From assembly GCF_016906535.1 (NCBI RefSeq), contig NC_057385.1, positions 2,976,001 to 3,040,000 of the forward strand: DNA of 64,000 nucleotides, written 5' to 3'. Below are positions 1-12,784 of the stretch, in pieces. The stretch is from Rhizoctonia solani. Lineage: Eukaryota; Basidiomycota; Agaricomycetes; Cantharellales; Ceratobasidiaceae. The position numbers and the translations under genes are program-made. The notes below the pieces were generated by a model. The model was not told the DNA's origin. It saw only the letters and a program-made list of their open reading frames with translations, and did not search any database. Position 1 is the first letter of the stretch. The number at the start of each line of letters is the position of its first letter.

Positions 1-1906
1 GGCGGCCACTTGGTAACAGGCGGCGGAACTCGTCGTGTGCCATCCGCCAACGGACGACGCCGGGTCAAGACGACTGGGCGTATTCCGTCGGCGCAACGGG
101 ATACGCATACGAGTCCGAGCCCGCCACAACCCCCACCACGCCCGAAAAGCGCGATAGGTCCAAACGTAATCGGGTCACGCTTATTCCTTATCCATTCGTG
201 TTCAGCGTTTTGCTCGTGCTGGGCACCGCGGGTACGTGGATGGGTACAACGTGTTGGTGGTGGAAGAACGTCAGCCCTGGGACTGGCGGGTGCGGGTGCA
301 TGGTTGGTCTTGCTTGTGGTCGTGAGTATGGGCAAAACCGTGCGTGCTTTCTCATCTGTGTTGGCTCTTGATTTGGGCTCATCCGTAACGCAGGCTTTCA
401 CGGATCCGGGCATTGTTCCGCGTAATCTGGACTTGACTCCTACAGTGGACGATGACGGGATTCCTTATGCAAGGGATATCTACGTCAGGGGCATTCCGTG
501 AGCTTGTTCCGTATCATTTCCCCTCGTCTGTTTCTGTCTCATTCCGTTCGCTCGCATCTGCAGTGTTCGAGTCAAATACTGCATAACATGCAAGACTTAT
601 CGACCCTTGCGATCAAGCCACTGTCGAATCGTGCGTTTTTTTTTTTTTTTTTTTCGTCGGGTTTCCCGCCTCAAACTTTGATTGACATCCTATAGTGCGA
701 CAATTGTGTGGACGGGTGCGATCACCATTGCCAATGGGTCAACAACTGTGTTGGGAGACGTAATTACTCGACGTTTATCACCTTTTTGATTGCATGTGTG
801 AGTAGCCCCGATGTTATTTTAAGAACTGCATATTTTGGGAGTTGAGCTCTCGGTTATTCTGGGGGACCGAGAACTCACTGGGTGTTGTGTGATTCATTGC
901 TTCCGTAGTGGAACTGTTGGGAATGTCTCTACAAATAGTCGCGTGGCTATCACCTGTCTTCGGGTAATTGTCCAGTCATTCCCCCAGAGTCGCCTTCCGT
1001 ATTCGTGATTTTAAACCAGATCTGACTGACTAAACTTTTTATCCCATTTGTCTGACCTTCTATCTGAATTTTTCCGCGGGGTTATCTCTCACCCTCTAAA
1101 CTGGCGCGCATTTGTGGCACTGCACACAATTGGCTATCTCCCCGACATTCCACGACGCGGATAAATGATTACCCGGATACGCCAAACGTGGCTAATTTTC
1201 ACTCACATCATCATCTCTTGGCGTATTCTCGGGACTCATGTGCTCGCACTGAAAATCGTTCCGTGACGCATATATCTGGGCTGATCCGTCTCGCGCTTCT
1301 CGGACATGCTGCCCTGGGAACAAAATACCGTGACGGCATTTCACCGGTTGACGCCGGAACCCGATTTGATACGTTGATGATTTTCTGGGGGGGGGGGGGC
1401 GAATCAGTTCCTGGCGATACTGTTGATGGCGGTAACTGCAGCGATGCACATTTACCTGCAAACCACACCGGAACACGGATCTAAATCGTTTAAAGACGCA
1501 TTAGAATCGACCGGGATCGGGAGCGCGGTGGTGTTATAGTGTGCGCGGGGGTAGTTTGGCCAGTGGGCACGTTATTGGGGTACCATATCAGGGTAAGTCC
1601 AGCCACAGATACGAAATCACCACCACCACCCGTCGTGGTCCCATATGATTGAGAACTGATGATGATCTCGGGGTCTAGCTGTTGGCGTTGAACGTGACTA
1701 CGATTGAACAATTGCGCAATTCGGCGCGAGTTTCACTCGGTGGTGGAACGGAGAGTGCGGCACCGAACGCGTTTAGTCTTGGCAAATGGACTCGGAACGC
1801 CGCGTGGGGTGCGTGCAGACCAGCAGGACTAAGTTGGGTCGAGGGATGGAAACCGGTACACGCAGACCAACGGCGGTTGCTCGAGGTATCAGAGGAGGAG
1901 GTCTAA
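1..1906 (+). CDS. ERF2: DHHC palmitoyltransferase, Erf2-like, with frame breaks; 5' end uncertain
   Basis: Protein S-acyltransferase, expected in ER or Golgi membrane, where it attaches palmitate to cysteines of substrates (Ras in the case of yeast Erf2). The cysteine-rich domain is clear: exon 564-630 gives [11 protein letters not shown] and RSSHC, and exon 696-797 gives [12 protein letters not shown] followed by [12 protein letters not shown]; the DHHC motif holds the catalytic cysteine. Before it, hydrophobic segments around 181-370 and the motif [10 protein letters not shown] (about 410-435) fit the family, as do the tail motifs [14 protein letters not shown] and LSWVEGWKP up to the stop at 1904-1906. 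The reading frame is not continuous. The segment with [11 protein letters not shown] (about 245-285) and the downstream DPGIVPRN segment are in different frames, and another shift falls near 1535 between [11 protein letters not shown] and [13 protein letters not shown]. The exon structure of 798-1390 is unclear. The true start may be upstream of the window. Family call is firm; integrity is not. Confidence 0.82.
636..654 (+). repeat. poly-T tract in an intron of the DHHC gene
   Basis: A run of 19 T lies just after the donor of the intron 631-695, between the two halves of the cysteine-rich domain. It can serve as an intronic pyrimidine tract. Its exact length is the kind of thing sequencing often gets wrong. 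Confidence 0.85.
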
Positions 1907-2189
1907 GTAACAACGGTCTGGTCTGGCTGTAGAGCAGTAGTAGTAGTCATATTGACCGGTTCCATGGATGCGGAGAGTAAGGGGAGGGGGGAGGTGGCAT
2001 GTTTGGCTCTGTATGACATCATAATAGTATGGGATTTGCGGTTCGATGGGTGATTTGCAAAAAAGCTGATTGATAGAGAGGGATAAGCGACGACTGGTCG
2101 GGGAGCGGGTGGGTAAGCTTTTTTGGAAAGTGAGACACCCCTCTTTGACCTGAACTCGACCATCACTATCACTACGTATGCGTTGAGGC

Positions 2190-2863
2190 ATGTCCCGCAC
2201 ACCGACGCCGACGTCTACTACGCCGACGACCCGACGAGCGACGATGCCTTCCCATCCGTCCCATCCACCCCATCCCCACTCCACGTTCTCAGCCCCGTAC
2301 TATCCCACTACAGCCTATCAGTATCCGCCCCAGCAGCAACAACAGCCTCATGGGTTCTATGACGAACACGAGAGCAGGAAGCGCTCTGCCAGTGCGGCCG
2401 AACAGGACGATGAAGACGAGCCTCAGAGTGCGGGAACAAGTGCAGCGCCCACTCCGCGCGAGGAAAACAAATCAAAGAGGACCAAGACACAGCGTGCGTG
2501 CGACCCGTGTCGGCGCAAAAAGATTCGGTTCGTCCAAGTCGTCAATTAAAACTCTTTTTTTTTATTTTGTTTTTCTCTCTGTGTTGTTATTAATATTCAT
2601 TCACCCAGATGCGATATTCTGCCAGACACGGACCCGCCAATCTGCCAGCACTGCAAACAATACTCGTTTAACTGCACGTTCTTCCTGCCCATTACCGAGA
2701 CACGCTTCAAGAAGAAGCGGATGGAGGAAGACCAGGGGGCAGGGGCTGGGGGGAACGCAAGCGCCAATAAGCCCCACACCTCACCTCCGACGCCCAGTCT
2801 CGACTCGACCCCCCATGGCCATCCACACCATGCGTCACAGGTCTCGAGCCAGAGCCAGTCATT

Positions 2864-2896
<33 letters not shown>

Positions 2897-5800
2897 ACAG
2901 CAGTCCCAGCCACAATCCAAGGGCGAAGTCAAGATCTATGGTCCCACTTCGCTCTCGTTCCTTGTGCACTCGACTGCAACGATCCCCGTTCGGACGATGG
3001 AGAACTATGATACACGTTATGGCCAGACATGGCAGGTTGGTGCTTCAGGCGAGGGATTCATTCAGGTCCTTGAGCCATCAACCCCAAACCAGCTCGCCGC
3101 AGCCCCGCTTCCCAAACCACTCGAGCACCGTATCGAGCGCGAAACACTCCAGAACTTGATCAATGCCTATTTCAGGGAGGTCGCACCCACCTTTTGTGTC
3201 ATCACCCGCGAGAATTCGTCCGTTCCCCGGCCCCTCCCCGCCCTGCTCTACTCGATGTGTGTCGTTGCGGCGTGCTCGAGGCGTGTAGAACGTGGCGTCT
3301 TTGAGGCACTCAGGGGAACGCTGGCAACCGTCATGCGCAACGATGATGTCCTCAGTGTCAGCTCGGTCGCCAACGTTCAAGCCCTCTTGATTTTGTCCAT
3401 GAATGGCGATTGCCACAGTGTCAGCGTCCCAAACGCGACCAGTGCTGCTTGGTTACGAGCTGGAGCGGTAAACACCACTTGTTTTTTTTGGTTAGTCGCA
3501 TGGCTAATCATTTCTTCATTTCATTCAGGCAATTCGTATGGTATGTACTCCCGTTGCCTTGCCTCGGTCCCCTCACAACTGTGCTACACTCGCTAACCAA
3601 TTTGTTTCACTACTTCCCGCTATCATAGGCTCAAGACCTGGGCATGCACCGAGCAGAGGCCGTTCAGACAGACCTCGAACTGAGACGACGATTATGGAGT
3701 GCCTGTGTGGTTGTCGATAGCTGGTGAGCCCAAATGTCCCCCCCCCCTGCTCCACCCCCTCTTCCCCCGCTCATTTTTTGCCATCATTTCATCATTCAAT
3801 CACCTATCCTTTTTTCATTCCCTGCTTCTTATTTCACGGCTACGCGTGCGTGAGAGCCTGTCCTTGGACTTGGCTCTTTCTATTTGTTTATTCATCATCC
3901 CTCGGACTCGGCCCGACCGAGGTTGTCAGGTCGGGCCCTGGGTGGCGGCTCCCCTGACTTGGCTTTTGCTACTTGAGCCCGCTTGGAGGCTTGGTAGTGT
4001 TCCTGCGATAAATGAATCGCAACGGTTCCGTCCGCAATCTCAAGATTCATTAACCGAGGTTCAATCGCTTGCACATGCGCGCTATCTGGCGGATAGAGAA
4101 GTTGTGGAAAGTTTGTCCAGAAGTGGAGGTGGAGATATGACCTCCGCATAGTGATGGGCTGCGTGGATTTACTTGAATCATGGCGGATGTTCTAGTGCTG
4201 TTGGACCCAAGTCCCGAGGGATCTAGGTTTGAAAGAAACCGCCCTCTACTGCGGTCTTCCTCCCCTAGAAGGGTTGTCTTGAGGACATACCAAGTCGACA
4301 AAGGTCGCTGAGGGGGTGGCGAGTCTCTGCCTCATTACATGTACCGTCTTGATTGGTAGATGTGCAGGGGTGAAGGAGTCGTACCACCCCTGGAGAACGA
4401 TGACGTCTAGGGTCAAAAGGACACAGAAGCATTCATGTCCTATGACCGGAAGCTCGCGAAGTGTAGTGTGCGCGTGTGCATTCTTGCCTGGGAATCCGGT
4501 TGGTTCCCGCGGTTCCGGAGCGAGGGGCTGTACCTTGTCCAGCTTTCTCCTTTCGTCCGTGGCTTGGCTTGATTCGAGCGCAATATCCACTGTTCACTGA
4601 TCTTATTTGCATTCCGGTACTTCCCAATCTGTCGATCCGATAACTGACTTTATTTTGTTTCCAATCGCGGTCACTTCGGACTTGCGTGTGTGTTTTTTTC
4701 TCTGTTTCTTTTTCTCTTGATAGGTATGCTGCCTCGTACGGACACCCGCTTACGATCAATGTGCTTGATTGTGATGTTCGATTGCCCCGCGCGGACGAAT
4801 CTGAGGGCCACAAGATGGAGTTTATGGGCGAGCTCGTCAAATTGAGTATTCTACTTGGGCGAGTATTGAAAAGTATATATAGGTATGTGGTTATATTTAG
4901 CGCCGGGCTATCTACTTATAAGGTTATTCTTCATTAATCTCAATAACCGCAGTCCAACGGGCTTGTTGCACGCTCGTGATAATATCCTCGAAACCCTTCT
5001 TGCGGATCTGGACCTGTGGCGACACCAACTCCCGCAGCAATTTGTATTCACCAGTGCTGCGACCGCGAGCACACACGCAGGACTCTTGCACCTCTACTAT
5101 GCGTGTGTATGCATGATGTTTTGGCGCGTGTTTATGCGCATATCGTATTCGTGTCCGGCCCACCTCAAGTTTTCGCTCACCGTCGAACGAATGACGGACA
5201 TGGTCAAGATGAGCCGGGATGTCATTGACTGGTTGGCGTTGGAAGAGAACGAGCGGATATTTGATTGTTGTTATATGGTTGGCTATGCAGCCACCGCTGC
5301 TGCGCTTATTCAGGTGGGTTTGCGGGGATGCTTTGTAGCGTTGAAGGGCCTTGCTCATGGACTGATTTGGAAATTAGCATCATGCGTGGGCGAGGCGCAA
5401 AGACGCCGAGGCTGTAGTCAAGTTGCGAATGTTGAAGGATACAATCAAGAGATGGGAGGCCTCTGTCGAACCTGGTCACATGCCCGTTAGGCGAAAGGTG
5501 GGTCGGAATGTGCTTTAATTATTGTTTATTCTTGTGGTGACTGATACTCGTTTGTTCCCCCAGACCGCAGAAATAATCTGCCTCTTGTATGAAGCGACCC
5601 AGTCCGCGCCCGAACCGTCTCGGACGACGGACAAACGACTAAACCCGACCGTTGGGGTGCACAACGTGCGCGCACCAGAAGCTCTGCGGGGCCTTGAATT
5701 CCGCAAAGACGCCTCCCGACCGGGGGGAGGCGTATTCGTCGCTTCGAAACGCATGATCCCGGCGCTTTCGGACCTCCCGCGCGGGACGGTGGTACCGCGC

Positions 5801-6313
5801 CCCGATACGGCCGATGGGGACCGCGACCGCGAGTCTGTCGTCTCGGGTACGAGCGTATCCGGGAGTGAAGAGTCTCCGTTTGGGTATGGCGTGACTCAGC
5901 ATACAAACGTCAATCCAGAGATCACTCGGGTCGAGCTCGGTCCGATGACGAACGGGGATGCCAGCGTGCAAGTCCTCAACATGCTCGATCAGCCGATCCC
6001 GAGCGAGTCGTTTGCGGTGGACCACGAAGGAATGCTGTCGATTGGGCTTCCGAACGGGTCCTATGATCTAGGCAAGTTCTTGTTGTGTGGAAGAGGTGGA
6101 GCGTTGTCTGACGTATCCTTAGGAGCCAACGAGCAATTTAATTCGTTCCTTTCGCAGTTCCAGCCCTCTATAGTTGGGGACCCGGCCTATCATCTCATGC
6201 AGCCGTTTTCGGACCAGTACATGGGGCCTATGGCTCCTGTCGGGACCGGACAACTGCATGCTGCGACCGGTGGGATCGGGTTCCCGCCCATGCAGCCGTT
6301 TCCTCAACAGTAA
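2190..6313 (+). CDS. Zn2Cys6 fungal-specific transcription factor
   Basis: DNA-binding regulator of about 897 residues. I place eight exons: 2190-2527, 2609-3467, 3529-3540, 3629-3723, 4724-4882, 4953-5313, 5378-5497 and 5564-6313; they sum to a multiple of three with no internal stop. The Zn2Cys6 cluster begins RACDPCRRKKIRCD, split by the first intron, and continues PPICQHCKQYSFNCTF, then a basic stretch (TRFKKKR). A glutamine run (about 2862-2902) and an acidic N-terminal region follow the usual architecture. The middle (from about ERETLQNLINAYF through AIRMAQDLGMHR) is the fungal_trans (PF04082) domain with its typical small-aliphatic helices. The C-terminus is rich in G, P and M and could be an activation region. 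Odd points are a 12-nt exon and a 1000-nt intron. The start ATG is the first one in frame with the zinc cluster. The target pathway cannot be told from sequence. Confidence 0.9.
2862..2902 (+). repeat. CAG/CAA repeat coding a polyglutamine tract
   Basis: Mixed CAG and CAA triplets encode about 13 consecutive glutamines downstream of the zinc cluster of the transcription factor. Such tracts often vary in length between strains. Confidence 0.85.
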
Positions 6314-7274
6314 TGGGCCGAGCGCTTGCTATCTCTCTGTACTATCTTTCCACCGACTTGTTCCTTTCTTCATCGCACATTCTTTATTATCACATGCTCA
6401 TTACTCCGTCCCATGCATCTGTACTTGTTTCACATGGGCTCCGTCATCTGAACCCGGTTCGTTTTGCGTTCGCGTTCGTGTTCTCGTTTTCTCGTTTTCT
6501 TGTTTCCCGTTTCTTGTTTCTCTGATCTGCAGAAAAAAAAAACCTGTCTTTTTGGCGTTTGTGGCTATGTAATTTATTCAAAGCGCTATATTGGCACCCA
6601 GGAAAAATAAATCAAAACCGGTTTTTATGCAAAATCTATGCTTGTATAAATTCACATGGTGTATGTACAGAATGTGTCCCGATATAGCAGCCCAGTTTCC
6701 TCGTGGTGCGTTATCGAGAAAACGGGTGAATAGACAGGAAGCCCCCAAAGGGCGTGCGATTTATCTTGCGATCATAAAATGAGGGCGGAACGCGAAGGAT
6801 GCAACGTTGCCCAGAGTGTTGGATCGCGGTCTCTTAGACTCAAGAATGTTCGAATTGACGATATTTCATTAGTAATAAACTATGATCCGGTCAGTAAACA
6901 CTCGGGCTGTAGAGTTTTGAGAAACTTACCCGTACAATACAAATAGATCGTCTGATAAACCTTATGAAGATGTTTCCCGCGTGTGAACCACATTTACCAT
7001 TGGGAACCCCATGAAGGAGTTCGAGATAAATGAGGCAAAAATAGCACGGGAATATATAGATCCTTCTAGCTCTTAAGAATGAGCGAATCGCTGTGAATAG
7101 CAGCGAAGCGCTAAAGTGAACAGAGCAATAGGCCGGCTAATGATCAGAAATAGATATAATCTTGAAATTTTTGGTTTGATATTACAACTATAGGGACTGT
7201 GGTCGATGGTGAGTGATAGTGCAACACCAAACTTGGGTTTGACTTACCAATAACAAGAAAGCAAAGGCAATAAT
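6314..7274. other. intergenic, no gene seen
   Basis: Convergent interval between the transcription factor and RPT3. The first 250 bases are T-rich and probably hold the 3' UTR of the transcription factor. The rest is AT-rich and I see no coding signal in it. Confidence 0.6.
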
Positions 7275-8909
<1,635 letters not shown>

Positions 8910-8986
8910 CCTCTGCGATTACGATGGTTGCAGATCCAGGTCGTAGACCGCGTAAGTGGGGTGACGCGTCCAGTATTGGTATGAGG

Positions 8987-8992
8987 CACGTG
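8987..8992. promoter_or_regulatory. CACGTG box upstream of RPT3
   Basis: The palindrome CACGTG, extended to CACGTGATT, sits 78 bp before the RPT3 start codon. The same 9-mer occurs upstream of two other housekeeping gene sets here. It matches the core bound by bHLH proteins such as Cbf1; function is inferred. Confidence 0.5.
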
Positions 8993-9713
8993 ATTTGAAT
9001 AGATGCCAATATTGGCGGATTAATTCATATCCCTCCACTTTTCAACCACGTTGCTACTTGTGCAAAATAGAGAACTGCCCAATCGACTAGTCCTTCCAAG
9101 ACATGAAAAAAGAGTGGGACTCCAAGACCCACTTGGAAAATGTCACACAATGCATTTCTCGCCCCAAATCAATGGCGAATTTAGCCATTCAATATTACCC
9201 AAAGTCGTGCATCTTATAATAGGACACGGTCTGTCAGTAATTAATTCTACTGTTACCGCTTCTCTACAAGGCTTCGTAGGCGCATGTATCACCTCATTAA
9301 TGGCAGCTCAGGCTCCCTCTATACTGTGCCACATCCAACTTCTTTTGCTGTAAGCATCGACCTGAAATATGTTTGTATCTTTAAATTTAAGTATTTAAGT
9401 CAAATCTACAGGATCTCGATGTTATTTTCAGCGCCATCAGGGGAAAAGAGATAACTTTTTTGCCTCTAAAGCCAAGTTTAAAGAGTCCTCGGTGAATTTG
9501 GCTACAGTCATTTGGCCCTTTGCAATCGGGAGGCTAAAGAGCAAAACAAATTCACGAAGCTTGCCAGAAGTGGCCAAAAAGAGGGCAAAGATAGTCCAAT
9601 TGACTTCTTTCAAAACAATAGAAATACTGATCTAACGAACAACATATGGCCAGACCAGGGATTTACATGTCTCACAAGTTATACGCGGTTATGTATAGTA
9701 AGGCACACTCTGG
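8993..9713. other. intergenic, no gene seen
   Basis: Apart from the RPT3 upstream region, this stretch between RPT3 and the aldo-keto reductase shows no recognisable coding or RNA feature. Confidence 0.5.
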
Positions 9714-11214
9714 TCAAGCATGTCCAATAATCGCACGAGGAACGTATGGCTCCTCAAGTTGTCTAATCTCTTCCTCAGTGAGCTTGACGTCGATAGCATC
9801 TGTTAATCACGAAATGGTTAGAAATAGACTAAGCTGAATTACCCCTTTGTATGCGCACCAATAGTGTCATGTAAATTCTTCAAGTTGGTTATACCAATGA
9901 TTGGAGCAGTTGTGTAATCCTTGGACAGGTTCCAAGCAATAGATACTTGTGCCATGCTAATACCACGAGATTTAGCTATTTTTTCTGCCCTAATTTAAAA
10001 CATACTGGTAAGGTTAAGTTGCACCTAGACAGAACGAGCAACGCTCACCGAGAAACGATCTCTTTGTTAGAGTCCCTTACTCTACCCATTAGCTTGGCGA
10101 ATCTGATTATAAGTATATATCTAACTTATTCTCAATCTGAGCATAACAGTTTTTATGTACTTACGGATCTGTGTCGAATCTAAGGGATGATTCGGAAAAG
10201 CTGCAAGTGGTGACCAAGGTATCATCCCAACCCCAAACATCTAATATCACTATGATCATAGTCCTTAGAGAGTGTTGTATCGAATACTCACCTTTATTGT
10301 TGGTACCATCTCTCTCTTCTTCTCTGTAGATCAAGTTATAATGATTCTGCACCGAAATGAACGGCGTCAACTTGTTAGCGATGGCATAATTTTGCATCGC
10401 GTGGAACTGGTAGGCGTGACAACTCGACATGCCAATATATCGCGCATATCCGGCCTGGACCACATCATGTAAGGCCCGCATAGTCTCTTCAATGGGCGTG
10501 TTGTAATCAAAACGATGGCACTGAAGAACATCGATATAATCAAGCTGAAGCCTCTCGAGAGACTTTTTGACAGACTCGAATATATGCTACATAAGAGGTA
10601 CTCAGACCATGAGGGGTACTCGAGCCAAATAATGAACTTACTTTGCGGCTGAGCCCATACTGGTTTACGTATCCATTGGCATCACCTTTTGATGTATCAG
10701 CCCAGTATACTTCGGCCGGTGTGCGTCCGACTATCCCACATAGCTTGTAAAACCAAGCCAAGTGGGTTAGTATACAGTACTACTCTGCACTGGAATCACT
10801 GAAACTATAATCTAAGTACCTTGGTCATAACAACAATTTCATCCCGGGGTAGGCCCAGTTGCTTGATTGCATTGCCGAGTATGCGTTCAGATTCGCCGTT
10901 GGAGTACATGTTGGCCGTGTCAAAGGTTTGGATCCCTGCCTCGTAGCTGACCAAGAGTTTGACTGTCAGTCCTACCCCGACCTGAAACCCATGTACTCAC
11001 GCTGCTTTGATGTGCTCGATTCCTTCTTTCTCTTCCAGCACCCAGTCGGCCCATTCTTTAGTTCCGTAGCTCATCAACCCAAGGATAATACGGGAAACCT
11101 TGAGACCGGAGTTTCCCAAGCGGACTTTAAGTAGTGTTTGCTCAGTATAAGACAATGGAAGATCAAACTTAAGAACTCGCCATAAGTCATCTTTTTGCGA
11201 CTCTGAGGAGACAT
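9714..11214 (-). CDS. aldo/keto reductase, probably frame-disrupted
   Basis: NADPH-dependent oxidoreductase of the aldo/keto reductase superfamily, in the fungal aryl-alcohol dehydrogenase/YakC-like group. The start at 11214 gives [11 protein letters not shown], joined through an intron with a GC donor (11125-11180) to [16 protein letters not shown]. Then come the catalytic Asp/Tyr region [12 protein letters not shown], the Lys region DEIVVMTK, the His region [11 protein letters not shown], and the barrel strands [10 protein letters not shown] and [17 protein letters not shown]. The end is [17 protein letters not shown], with the stop at 9714-9716. Two things break it. Near 10310 a run of GA repeats is two bases short, so REEER and VPTIK are in different frames. 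Near 10203 the expected loop after IPWSPLA (typically RGVLTRP) is missing and the frame shifts before [11 protein letters not shown]. This could be a decaying copy or an assembly fault. Substrate unknown. Confidence 0.8.
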
Positions 11215-12784
11215 GTGGAAAAGAATTGAGTGGATTGGAGAATAATGTCAAATCATTGGTAACTCGGACTTTTATCTATGAATGAACCCCCTCCTCGGGT
11301 CAATCATTCACCAAAAGCAAGCAAGTTACTCTAGCATGGGTCGTGCTTATTCTTATGAATCAGGTGGAGGTGAAGTGGAGGTAGGTGGAGGCCCGGAACA
11401 CTCGGTGAACTATATGACTACCTGTCATGGTTCTACCCATTCAACCACTATAATATCCTTAGTCAGTGTCACTGAATCTTTTGCTACTGATGTGGATAAG
11501 ATCCCGAGATGCCCTTATACGTGCATGCGGATTAATAAGGTATTCAAAATATTAGTTTGGCCATTGAAAAGGAAAATGCTCGGTTTAGCTTAGTTGATGC
11601 CCGAGAGTAGCCTTGAGCTCTCATCAGCATAAACACGCTCAACTTACGCATATAGCTACATTAACGCCAACAAACGACGAAGAGAAACTCTATTCGAATA
11701 TTCTGGCTCAGATCTTTGATCTATTTTTCTATACCTGACGGTGAGCATGCATGGTTTTTTGGGGAGGAAGGGATAACAGACATTTATCAAAGGTTGTTTG
11801 ATAACTCCCGAGATGATATCCCTCTGCGTCGAGAGCTAGGTTGGGTTGTATAGGTTACACACCATGTATCTATCTGCGATTTGGGTTAACCTCCAGTCAT
11901 AAAGAGATCCTTGAGAATCCTTCCGGATGGCTCAGTCTCCCTGAAGCACTAAGGCTGAACCATCGGGAGTTATTAACTTTTGGAATAAAATGGAGTGACA
12001 ACGCACGCGTATTTTGTAATAGATGGCTATATTTGACCTTTCGTAGCATGAGCTTGTATCGACATTTGAACTGATTAGTTGGCTGAATGTCTCGAGGACG
12101 TCACGAAACTCCGTTCGCCGTCTTTGAGGAAACAGTAATCAACCATCGGTAGGAGACAAGAGCATTCAAGTACTGAGAATGCTCTGTTAGGGCTTTGCTC
12201 TGGGCATTCCTAAATCTCAAGCTCCGAACGTATGATTGCCGTATAACTTACAGTCATGCAAACACGAAAGTATCATAGCCAATATTAGTACTAAGTACCC
12301 AATGGGTTACATGTCTATTATTTCCTGAAGAACATAGTAAAATGCAGTCAAAAGGGCCTAATTTGACCAGCTGAACACCTTTAGTGTCTGCATGTACATC
12401 AAAAGAAATGAGATTTTTGGTTTGTTGCGTACAACAGCTTGAATGTATGTGTTCAGGGCAGGTTGTCAAGCAGCAGGCTTTGCACGGTGGCGGTGCAAGT
12501 GGACCCGCAGCCCGCAGTAACGCTGACAATCAGAATCTCCATAAATTGTCCACGACTTCTAGTCATTGCCGGCAATATCCCGTGGAACGCCTTGCCAGCG
12601 AACCATCTAGATACCAAGCGTTGAACGCGTCTCCCTATATCATCGACAAAGAGCATAGCAGGCAGTCGGTGGGTTACTCGCGATGCTTGACTGCGTTGCT
12701 AAGCTTGCTGATTCGTGTTGCTTTCTACGACAGTCACTAAGATATCCTTAACTGGTACTGTAAGGTTGATTCCTTCGGACCAGG
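11215..12784. other. intergenic, no gene seen
   Basis: About 1.6 kb between the divergent aldo-keto reductase and mannosyltransferase genes. Several short open frames exist on both strands, but none has a recognisable domain, plausible composition or splice continuity. Confidence 0.5.

Noticed and set aside
1382..1400. Run of about 13 G in the DHHC gene region as a possible quadruplex
   Set aside because: A single run, not four spaced tracts; more likely a slippage-prone intron or miscounted homopolymer.
12254..12740. Frames upstream of the mannosyltransferase as a small cysteine-rich protein
   Set aside because: No signal peptide, and the cysteine spacing is irregular on either strand; nothing supports expression.
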